Source of the DNA: CAYTID01 sp964437735
Lineage (GTDB): Bacteria; Bacteroidota; Ignavibacteria; UBA10030; BY39
Assembly (NCBI GenBank): GCA_964437735.1
Contig: CAYTID010000054.1
Span: 1-14,205, forward strand
DNA length: 14,205 nt
Direction of reading: 5' to 3'
Under the pieces are notes generated by a model, which was not told the DNA's origin, made no database searches, and saw only the letters and a list, made by a program, of their open reading frames with translations. Each line of letters starts with the position of its first letter. Position 1 is the stretch's first letter. A program made the translations under genes and the position numbers. Positions 7,278 to 14,071 of the stretch are shown in pieces.

Positions 7278-8267
7278 GTGAAAAAATATTTATACTTTGC
7301 CCTGTTCTTATCAATCATTTTAATGTCATGCGGAAAAAAAATGGAACCGGTGAAAATTGGGACATTAAAGGAATATAAAGACCCTTTATTCGGATTCTCA
7401 ATTCAATACCCTGAAGAATGGAAGCAATTCGGGCAGGCAGGAAAAGCACGGTTTTATCAATCACAGGGTGTATTCCAAAAATTTCTCGATAAGGGGAAAC
7501 CCGGTGAATTAGGAACTGAAGTCGTTGTGCTTATTTCTCAGTTGGATAATAAAACTTTTGACGATTTCCTTGAAGAAATTCGTCAGGATATTAAAAATGA
7601 GGGGCGAATCGACAAAGAATCGAATACAACAATATTAGATAAAAACGCAATCCGTTTTGATTATACAATTCCAATTACGACTAAACTCAATTTGGTCGGC
7701 TATAAATTCGTTTTCCAGTCGGATACCCTGTTTTACGAAATAGGATTTTCCGGTTTTGGTGAAATGTATGACGCTCATGCCGCTGTGTTCGACGCAATAT
7801 TTAAATCTTTTGCATTACCAAAACCTGTTATGAAAACTATCGAGGGTTTTGTGGCTTCGGAAATATTCGATAAATATGAGACTCCGTTCTTTATCATCAA
7901 CTATCCTGATAATTTAAATTTTGATAATGTGGCAAAAGGGAAAAATGATTTGTCAATCCAGATACGTGCCGATCGCCTTGATTGTACAATTAGATTTGAT
8001 GTATTTAGCGCTCAGAATTTGACTGTAGAAAAAGTTTTCGAACAAAACAAAGGTTTATATAAGGTAAAATCGACAAGCGAACGAACTATTGACGGATTAA
8101 AATCACTTTATTTAAATTATTCCCCCGTTTCTAATATCGAAAGCCGGGCTTACTTTGTGGTGAAGAATGATAAAGTAATCAGAGTTACTATTAATTGGTT
8201 CAATCCTCAAAAAGATATTTACTTTCCCGTTTTTGAAAACATTATTAACTTAATGAAATTAAAATAA
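7278..8267 (+). CDS. lipoprotein with two similar PsbP/DUF1795-like domains
   Basis: The 329-residue protein starts at GTG behind a strong ribosome site. A type II signal peptide ends in a lipobox LMSC, with the acylated cysteine at residue 18, so it is membrane-anchored and faces the periplasm. The mature part appears to be a tandem duplication. Residues about 37-180 begin with LFGFSIQYPEEW and end with FDAIFKSFALP; residues about 203-329 begin with PFFIINYPDNL and end with FENIINLMKLK. Each half has the layout of PsbP/DUF1795-like folds: a 'YP..W/F' opening, a central domain with a long helix, and a final amphipathic helix. Function is unknown. The next gene starts one base after its stop, so the pair is likely one functional unit. 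Confidence 0.75.
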   Translation: MKKYLYFALFLSIILMSCGKKMEPVKIGTLKEYKDPLFGFSIQYPEEWKQFGQAGKARFYQSQGVFQKFLDKGKPGELGTEVVVLISQLDNKTFDDFLEEIRQDIKNEGRIDKESNTTILDKNAIRFDYTIPITTKLNLVGYKFVFQSDTLFYEIGFSGFGEMYDAHAAVFDAIFKSFALPKPVMKTIEGFVASEIFDKYETPFFIINYPDNLNFDNVAKGKNDLSIQIRADRLDCTIRFDVFSAQNLTVEKVFEQNKGLYKVKSTSERTIDGLKSLYLNYSPVSNIESRAYFVVKNDKVIRVTINWFNPQKDIYFPVFENIINLMKLK

Positions 8268-8268
8268 A

Positions 8269-9975
8269 ATGGATATTAAAGGAAAAACTGTTTGTATTAT
8301 CGGAGGTTGGGGCTTGGTCGGAGCTGCAATCTGCAAAGAAGTAATGGAACATAATCCCAAAAGATTAATCGTTACTTCGCTATTAAAAGAAGAAGCGGAA
8401 GAATCTGTTAAGTCGTTGAAAAAAGAATACCCCGGCAGGAGTAAAGACTTTTTTATACCGTGGTGGGGTAATATTTTTGTCCGTAATGATTTCAAAGATT
8501 TAAGCCGGGAAGCTATTTTATCGGACGACAAAAAACGCTCTATGTTTATTGATGATGTTCTTAACGAACTTACCGAGTCATCATTGAAACGCTCAGCGAT
8601 ATATAAATTATTTTCAAAATACAAACCTGAAATTGTTGTCGATTGCGTTAATTCGGCGACCGCTTTTGCTTACCAGAATATTTTTCAAAGCTCCCTTTTA
8701 GTCCGAAAAGAATTAAAAGCATTAAAATCAAATAAGTCCAATAAGCTCCCTGAATTTGTTGAGCGACTGTTATGTACTTTATACATTCCTCAATTAGTCC
8801 GCCATGTACAGATAGTGTATCGTTCGATGACTTTTTTCGGAACTAAGATATATGTGAAAATCGGCACCAGCGGGACAGGAGGAATGGGGCTTAACATTCC
8901 GTATACACACAGCGAAGAAAAACCTTCCCGTGTTTTACTTGCAAAATCGTCTGTCGCCGGCGCACATACTCTCCTATTGTTTTTAATGGGTCGGACTCCC
9001 GATGCACCGATAACAAAAGAAATAAAGCCGACGGCTGCGATTGCATGGAAAAAAATCGGTTATGGGGAAATTAAAAAACAAGGAAAAGCGGTTGAATTAT
9101 TCGATTGTCCTCCTCAGGATGGATTTATTCTTGGTGAAAAACTTCCGTTAAAAATTCCGGGTTACGGAAAGCCGACCGGCAAAAAATTAAAATCTGTCTT
9201 CATTGATACAGGTGAAAATGGAATCTTTTCAAAAGGGGAATTCGAAGCGATCTCAATGCCGGGGCAAATGGAATTTGTTACGCCTGAGGATATTGCTGAA
9301 ACCGCCGTATACGAAATTTTGGGCGGAAACACCGGACACGATGTAATAAATTCTCTGGACAATGCTAGTCTTGAACCGACATTCCGGGCAGGTGTGATGC
9401 TTCAATCTGCCCTGAATAAAATGGAAAAACTGGAAAAAACGCACGGTATCGATAGTGTTGCTTTTGAAATGCTTGGTCCTCCGAGGTTATCAAAATTGTT
9501 ATTTGAAGCATACTTGCTGAAACTTAGTTTTAAGGATATGTTAACAGTCGACAAAACAGATGCAAAAACGCTATCAAAAAAAATAAATGAACTCATCTCC
9601 AAAAATTCTGAGTTAAGAAGCAAAATAATTTCAATCGGTATTCCGATACTAATGGCAGACGGAAAAACTCTACTTCGGGGCACAGATATAAAAATACCTC
9701 CTTACAGGGGTGAGAGTGAATTACCGGTAACGAAAAATAATGTCACCAAATGGGCATACGATGGCTGGGTTGATTTAAGAGTAATAAATATGGTTACCTG
9801 GAAAAAAAGGTTCAAACTAATTATAGAGAAGTATAGCAAATTACCTAAAGACGATACAAGCTCTCGCAACTTGAGAACTAAAGAATACTGGAAAGATTTT
9901 AAAGATATCGAACCTGGAAAACTTACCGGATGGATATTCACAATCGAAGAGCTTGGTGAACGAATGAAAGATTAG
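8269..9975 (+). CDS. large Rossmann-fold (SDR-like) protein of unknown function
   Basis: This 568-residue cytoplasmic protein opens with a beta strand and the nucleotide-binding loop IIGGWGLVGAA (glycines 12, 15 and 18, the GxxGxxG pattern of extended short-chain dehydrogenases and epimerases). A strand with DCVNSAT at 125-131 sits where such enzymes have their NAD-contacting loop. A glycine-rich stretch, GTSGTGGMG at 199-207, and LLAKSSVAGA at 223-232 follow. The latter resembles the YxxxK helix of SDRs but keeps the lysine (K226) without the tyrosine. Residues from about 240 on, some 330 in all, match no domain I recognise. It follows the lipoprotein gene after one base and ends at a strong terminator. 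A redox or sugar-nucleotide role is possible; no specific function can be assigned. Confidence 0.65.
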   Translation: MDIKGKTVCIIGGWGLVGAAICKEVMEHNPKRLIVTSLLKEEAEESVKSLKKEYPGRSKDFFIPWWGNIFVRNDFKDLSREAILSDDKKRSMFIDDVLNELTESSLKRSAIYKLFSKYKPEIVVDCVNSATAFAYQNIFQSSLLVRKELKALKSNKSNKLPEFVERLLCTLYIPQLVRHVQIVYRSMTFFGTKIYVKIGTSGTGGMGLNIPYTHSEEKPSRVLLAKSSVAGAHTLLLFLMGRTPDAPITKEIKPTAAIAWKKIGYGEIKKQGKAVELFDCPPQDGFILGEKLPLKIPGYGKPTGKKLKSVFIDTGENGIFSKGEFEAISMPGQMEFVTPEDIAETAVYEILGGNTGHDVINSLDNASLEPTFRAGVMLQSALNKMEKLEKTHGIDSVAFEMLGPPRLSKLLFEAYLLKLSFKDMLTVDKTDAKTLSKKINELISKNSELRSKIISIGIPILMADGKTLLRGTDIKIPPYRGESELPVTKNNVTKWAYDGWVDLRVINMVTWKKRFKLIIEKYSKLPKDDTSSRNLRTKEYWKDFKDIEPGKLTGWIFTIEELGERMKD

Positions 9976-9995
9976 TTATACAATTTTGCAAAATG

Positions 9996-10024
9996 AAAAA
10001 GCCCGGTTTTTAAACGGGCTTTTT
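9996..10024. terminator. bidirectional rho-independent terminator
   Basis: AAAAAGCCCG (9996-10005) pairs with CGGGCTTTTT (10015-10024) around a nine-base loop, followed by further T on the plus strand and, because of the leading A run, a T tract on the minus strand too. It lies 20 bases after the stop of the 568-residue protein and can also stop read-through from the convergent hydrogenase genes. Confidence 0.9.
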
Positions 10025-10059
10025 TGTTAATACAACGATTATTAATATTGTATCCGTCG

Positions 10060-10097
10060 AAAAATGATCAACTTAAACCATAGAGCAGAGTTGATCA
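10060..10097 (-). terminator. terminator hairpin of the hydrogenase operon, overlapping the mvhA stop codon
   Basis: On the minus strand a perfect nine-base inverted repeat, TGATCAACT (10089-10097) and AGTTGATCA (10065-10073), encloses a 15-base loop and is followed by five T (10060-10064). The left arm begins with the TGA stop codon of the hydrogenase large subunit. The stem is AT-rich, so it may be modest in strength; the GC-rich terminator 40 bases further on would back it up. Confidence 0.6.
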
Positions 10098-11441
10098 AGT
10101 ATTTCTTTGAATTACTTCTATCAGATTATTTGATGAATCATAAATTCTTACTTCCAATGGCATCCTTCCGGGCATGTAGTGAGTCGCGCACCCAAAACAA
10201 GGATCGTATGCACGGAATGCCATCTCGATCTTGTTGAGTGTTCCTTCTGTAACTTCGATTCCTTTTTTAATTAATCCGCGCGCAGCTTCAACAATACCAA
10301 CTCCTTCCGTCGGAATTTTTGTCGGAATATTCCGGATGTGCGTGCTTGTAATTTCAGGATCGCGAATTAAATCCAAAGCCATCTCAGCAGCACTTAATAA
10401 CTCGATGATTCTTGCCCAGTGAGTTGCTAACGTTGCGTGCACCGGTTTACCGCCAAGTGTTGAAAACAATTTTTCATATTCGGCTTGCGCAAGTGGAGTT
10501 GGCATTCCATCGGATGCGTTAAGTCGCGATAACGGCGTAGCACGATAGACTCCGCTATCTGTGCCGTCGACCAATCCCTTCCATCCTACTTTCTTCAGAA
10601 ATGGAAATTTCAAATAAGTCCAAGGTTCAACATGTTCAGCGATATTTTCCAAATACTCACTCGGTGAATATTTTACAAATTCTTTACCATCAGGATCAAT
10701 TACTCTAACTTTTCCATCATAAAAATTCACCTTATTATTTTCATCGACCAAACCTATGTAATAGGTTTTATGAGAAAAAGTATCTGATAAAATGAGATCA
10801 ACATAAGCTTGATTTTTCAATACAATATCGTTGAAAACCTGAATTGTAAATTTACCGAACTCAACGAACCACTCGCAATGCTTTTCAATACCTTTGGCTT
10901 CTTCAATAGAAATTCCCTTGCTTACCCCGCCGGGGAGAGACGTAACCTGGTGAGTTTGCTTACCACCAAGAATTTTTATTACCTCCTGAGTTCGCTTTCT
11001 CATTTCGATAACTTTATCGCCGACTTCCAAGCCGACTTTTTTAACAACACCTAAAATATTCCTTTCTGCAGGAGGGGCATCTGGACCGACAACGAAGTCA
11101 GGACCTCCGAGTGCGTAGAAATGAGTAGTATGATCGCCGGCATAGAAAACATTATACAACAATGAGCGAAGTTTTTTTGCCGCAGAAGGAATTGTGACAT
11201 TGAAAACTGCATCGCAAGCTTTTGCTGCTGCCATATGATGAGCTTCCGGACATACACCGCAAATGCGTGTAGTTATCCGCGGCATCTCTTCAACCGGTCT
11301 ACCGACACAGAATTGTTCAAAACCGCGTAGTTCCGGAATCTGAAAATAAGTGTTTGCAACTTCACCATCGTCGTTCAAAAATATATCAATTTTCCCATGT
11401 CCTTCAAGACGTGTAATCGGATCTATTTTTATTTGTTTCAT
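10095..11441 (-). CDS. mvhA: [NiFe] hydrogenase large subunit, group 3c-like (MvhA)
   Basis: This 448-residue catalytic subunit should hold the Ni-Fe(CN)2CO site that splits or makes H2. Both cysteine pairs that bind the metals are intact: RICGVCPEAH at 59-68 (C61, C64) and DPCFGCATH at 413-421 (C415, C418). The N-terminal DPITRLEGHGKI motif is typical. A 27-residue tail follows H421, the normal processing point, so the protein is predicted to need cleavage by a maturation endopeptidase not encoded in this window. Size, partner genes and lack of membrane-subunit genes fit the soluble F420-non-reducing (Mvh) type. The ATG overlaps the small-subunit stop (ATGA), with AAGGAGG eight bases upstream. 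It is the last gene of the minus-strand run. Confidence 0.93.
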   Translation of the reverse strand: MKQIKIDPITRLEGHGKIDIFLNDDGEVANTYFQIPELRGFEQFCVGRPVEEMPRITTRICGVCPEAHHMAAAKACDAVFNVTIPSAAKKLRSLLYNVFYAGDHTTHFYALGGPDFVVGPDAPPAERNILGVVKKVGLEVGDKVIEMRKRTQEVIKILGGKQTHQVTSLPGGVSKGISIEEAKGIEKHCEWFVEFGKFTIQVFNDIVLKNQAYVDLILSDTFSHKTYYIGLVDENNKVNFYDGKVRVIDPDGKEFVKYSPSEYLENIAEHVEPWTYLKFPFLKKVGWKGLVDGTDSGVYRATPLSRLNASDGMPTPLAQAEYEKLFSTLGGKPVHATLATHWARIIELLSAAEMALDLIRDPEITSTHIRNIPTKIPTEGVGIVEAARGLIKKGIEVTEGTLNKIEMAFRAYDPCFGCATHYMPGRMPLEVRIYDSSNNLIEVIQRNT

Positions 11442-12400
11442 TGTTGTTTCCTCCTTAGGATTGAATGAGCTAATGAGAATCTGTAAAATGTACCTACAGG
11501 ATCCGCGATTTGGTCAAGTATTTTTTCAAGCTCTTCCGGCTCATGTGCATCTATAACAGAACCTAATGCGCTTACCATTTTCGCACCTTGGTCAAGGCAA
11601 TTGGGTGGCGGTCCGTAACAACCGCGACAAGCCATGTTTGCTGCCGGACAGAGTGCTTCGCATCCGCTTCGTGTTGCAGGTCCCATACAAATTATTCCCT
11701 GATCAAGGAGACATTCATTCGGGTCGGCAAGAATTTCATAGGGTCTGTAAAAGTTTTTCAATTTCTTCTCTTTCTTTTCACGAGAGCATTCGTCACAACA
11801 AGTTTTATCTCCAGCTCCTATTACCGACCCAACCGGCGGTAAGGGTTGACCACTCAATATAAATTCAATGACTGACCATATCTGTTTTGGTTGAGGCGGA
11901 CAGCCCGGAATATAGTACTCAACTGCGACAACCTGATCTAACGATTTTACAACCTCGTACATTTCAGGAATTTCAATTTCTCCCTCGGGCATCTTAGTAT
12001 GTGTCTGAGGATATACTCCACCATTCGTAACGATGGTTGATGGTGAATCCCTGAAAACCCAGTTTAAGATTTTTTCTTTTGTTGTTAAATTGGCTAGCGA
12101 AGGAATACATCCTTCGTAAGCGCAGGAACCAAAGGCAACCAGTGCCTTCGACTTTGCCCGCAGCAGATGTGCAAGCTCTTCATTTTCTGAATTTCGGATC
12201 GCACCATTGAATAAACATAAGTCGATACTCTTATCTTCCATCGCACGCACATCGGTATATTTAAAATCCATCGCAATGGGCCAAAATACAATATCAAACG
12301 CGTTGGCAACGTCTAATATTTTTTCTTGAATATCGAGAACAGCTATCTCACACCCGCCGCAACTTGCTGCCCAATACAGAGCTAATTTTGGTTTTGGCAT
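11438..12400 (-). CDS. mvhG: [NiFe] hydrogenase small subunit, group 3c-like (MvhG)
   Basis: The 320-residue electron-transfer subunit has no Tat signal, so the enzyme is cytoplasmic. N-terminal SCGGCE (C14, C17), GSCAYEGC (C93, C98) and PGCPPQP (C167) are the conserved region that carries the proximal 4Fe-4S cluster. The C-terminal part is rich in cysteines for further clusters: C201, C202, C205, C230, C238, C247, C251, C258, C261 and C268. It would pass electrons from the Ni-Fe site in MvhA to MvhD and on to HdrA. AAGGAGA before the ATG at 12400 is a good ribosome site. It lies 30 bases after mvhD and overlaps mvhA by four bases. Confidence 0.92.
   Translation of the reverse strand: MPKPKLALYWAASCGGCEIAVLDIQEKILDVANAFDIVFWPIAMDFKYTDVRAMEDKSIDLCLFNGAIRNSENEELAHLLRAKSKALVAFGSCAYEGCIPSLANLTTKEKILNWVFRDSPSTIVTNGGVYPQTHTKMPEGEIEIPEMYEVVKSLDQVVAVEYYIPGCPPQPKQIWSVIEFILSGQPLPPVGSVIGAGDKTCCDECSREKKEKKLKNFYRPYEILADPNECLLDQGIICMGPATRSGCEALCPAANMACRGCYGPPPNCLDQGAKMVSALGSVIDAHEPEELEKILDQIADPVGTFYRFSLAHSILRRKQQ
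11450..11456 (-). promoter_or_regulatory. ribosome binding site of mvhA inside the end of mvhG
   Basis: AAGGAGG on the minus strand encodes part of the last residues of the small subunit (RRKQQ) and lies eight bases before the mvhA ATG. Together with the four-base ATGA overlap it should keep large and small subunits translated in step. Confidence 0.75.
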
Positions 12401-12430
12401 ATTTATCTCCTTTTCTAATAATTATCCACA

Positions 12431-12838
12431 TTAAATTTTTAATTTCAATGGACCGAGCTGACGCATTTCCTCTGTCATCTCGTTGACAAGTTTTGCGAAC
12501 TTATCTCCTTCGGAAGCTGAAACCCATTCAAGCCGCAGTCGTCTCGGATCAATTCCGAATTCTTTTATTAATTTTTTAAGCAGCGGGACACGGCGTAATG
12601 TTTTATAGTTGCCTTCTTGATAATGACAATCGCCGAGATGGCAACCCATCACAAACACACCGTCGGCTCCAAGCTGAAACGATTTGATGATGAATGTCGG
12701 ATCAACCCTGCCGCTGCACATCGTTCTGATGATGCGAAGGTTCGGAGCCGATTTAATCCGTGAAACACCGGCCAAATCTGCACCTGAATAAGAACACCAA
12801 TTGCAGAGAAAACCAACAATTTTAGGTTCAAACGCCAT
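12431..12838 (-). CDS. mvhD: hydrogenase iron-sulfur subunit linking to Hdr (MvhD)
   Basis: The 135-residue protein is a complete stand-alone MvhD. It shows the cysteines expected to bind a 2Fe-2S cluster: LCNWCSYSGADLAG at 11-24 (C12, C15), MCSGRVDP at 40-47 (C41) and GCHLGDCHYQEGN at 65-77 (C66, C71). In methanogens MvhD is the contact between the hydrogenase and HdrA and carries electrons to the bifurcating flavin. Its presence is the strongest sign that this hydrogenase works with an Hdr-like partner and not with NAD or F420. An AAAGGT ribosome site precedes the ATG. It is 57 bases after the radical SAM gene and 30 bases before mvhG. Confidence 0.94.
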   Translation of the reverse strand: MAFEPKIVGFLCNWCSYSGADLAGVSRIKSAPNLRIIRTMCSGRVDPTFIIKSFQLGADGVFVMGCHLGDCHYQEGNYKTLRRVPLLKKLIKEFGIDPRRLRLEWVSASEGDKFAKLVNEMTEEMRQLGPLKLKI

Positions 12839-12895
12839 AATATTTACCTTTCTTTTTTACAGTTTATTCAATTTTACTCCATTCAATTAACTCGT

Positions 12896-13816
12896 TTAAG
12901 AGGGAACTTCATGCTTTCCAAATCCCCGATGCAAACCCATCGTTTCTGCATATTGAATCACATCGTCATACTCTTCTGATGTAATATATCTATTCAATTC
13001 AGGATATTGATATGCTTTAAATGACGGGCGGTATTGATCCATTATGTTAACGTAGCTATCAATACAAATCTCTTTTGCAATAAAATCAATGACATTCTTA
13101 GAGCCTGCTTTCTTATTCGGTAAAACAAGATGACGTATCAACAGACCTTTTTCTGCGACTCCGAATGTATTAATCTTCAGGTCGCCAACCTGCCGATGCA
13201 TTTCAATCACTGCTTTCTTGACAACTTCCCAGTAATCCTTTGCACCTGTATATTTACGGGCGTGCGCGTTATCAGAATATTTAATATCCGGCATATATAT
13301 ATCGATAATTCCGTCTAATAATTTTAATGTTTCTACTGATTCGTAGCCGCCGGAATTATAAACAATCGGAATCACCAATCCTTTGTCAACCGCTAATGAT
13401 AAAGCTTCAATAATTTGAGGTGTAAAATGTGTTGGCGTTACCAAATTAATGTTATGACATCCAAGTTGCTGCAGAGAAATCATGGCTTCTGCCAATTGTG
13501 TAACGCTGATGACTTCACCACGTTTCAAATGACTTATTTCATAATTCTGACAATACAAGCACCACAAATTACAGTTAGTAAAAAATATAGTCCCTGAGCC
13601 GTTCCATCCGACCAACGGTGGTTCTTCACCGAAATGCGCCGACAAACTTGAGACGACTATCCGGTCTGTTGAACGACAAACACCGTATCTGCTATCAAGA
13701 CGATTTACTCTACATTCGCGAGGACACAAAGTACATTCCTTTAAAACCTCCTTTAACCTCTCAATCCTGTTACGTAAATCGCCTGTACCATTTAAATCTA
13801 TATATCGAGGATGCAT
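12896..13816 (-). CDS. PflX-type radical SAM protein
   Basis: The 306-residue protein matches the PflX-like branch (COG1313) of the radical SAM superfamily, annotated elsewhere as putative pyruvate-formate-lyase activating enzyme but of unproven function. The radical SAM cluster motif is NCNLWCLYC (C82, C86, C89). An extra N-terminal cysteine set, CTLCPREC at 28-35 plus C47 in GVCR, is the hallmark of this branch and probably binds a second cluster or zinc. SAM-binding region YNSGGYES and the strand DIYMPDIKY follow. It starts four bases after the stop of the small upstream gene and has only a weak ribosome site, so it is likely coupled to it. It lies between hdrA and mvhD on the same strand, which hints at a link to hydrogenase or Hdr assembly or to a glycyl-radical or modified protein; no such target is visible here. 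Confidence 0.85.
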   Translation of the reverse strand: MHPRYIDLNGTGDLRNRIERLKEVLKECTLCPRECRVNRLDSRYGVCRSTDRIVVSSLSAHFGEEPPLVGWNGSGTIFFTNCNLWCLYCQNYEISHLKRGEVISVTQLAEAMISLQQLGCHNINLVTPTHFTPQIIEALSLAVDKGLVIPIVYNSGGYESVETLKLLDGIIDIYMPDIKYSDNAHARKYTGAKDYWEVVKKAVIEMHRQVGDLKINTFGVAEKGLLIRHLVLPNKKAGSKNVIDFIAKEICIDSYVNIMDQYRPSFKAYQYPELNRYITSEEYDDVIQYAETMGLHRGFGKHEVPS

Positions 13817-13820
13817 TGGA

Positions 13821-13997
13821 TTATTTCTTAATTTTGAGCTTCTGCAACAACAATTCTAACACTCGTTCTTTCTGTTTTAATTTTTCCTTGTAATCATGAC
13901 TGTCGGTATGTCGTATTTCGATACGCAATTCATCATATGATTGTTCAATTATATCTGCAAGAATTTCGATTTCGCTGTCAGATAATTCTATATTCAT
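13821..13997 (-). CDS. small 58-residue helical protein
   Basis: The short reading frame runs from ATG at 13997 to TAA at 13821, with TGAGG (14005-14009) seven bases upstream as ribosome site, and ends four bases before the radical SAM start. The protein is highly charged and predicted to be two amphipathic helices (about 6-27 and 35-56) around a RHTDSHDYKEK turn. The pattern 'ELR.EI.HTD...YKE.LK.KE..L..LL.KL' resembles small uncharacterised proteins seen in many bacteria. No cysteines, signal or membrane segment are present. Its position suggests a helper, assembly or regulatory role for its neighbours (inference). It is easy to miss because of its length. Confidence 0.7.
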   Translation of the reverse strand: MNIELSDSEIEILADIIEQSYDELRIEIRHTDSHDYKEKLKQKERVLELLLQKLKIKK

Positions 13998-14071
13998 AAC
14001 CGTGCCTCATAAATAGTTGTTCATTTTTCATTTTTAATTACTCGATGCTCCTAACTCTATGCTCAAAACTT

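Noticed and set aside
8259..8624. A 121-codon minus-strand frame opposite the start of the 568-residue protein.
   Set aside because: It crosses the coupled lipoprotein/Rossmann junction in antisense and has no ribosome site or recognisable domain.
11566..11862. Overlapping open frames on the plus strand opposite the hydrogenase small subunit.
   Set aside because: They are antisense to cysteine-motif-rich mvhG, and their composition reflects its complement.
13998..14071. A possible promoter or terminator in the gap between hdrA and the small gene.
   Set aside because: No convincing hairpin with a T tract and no well-spaced -35/-10 pair could be found in these 74 AT-rich bases.
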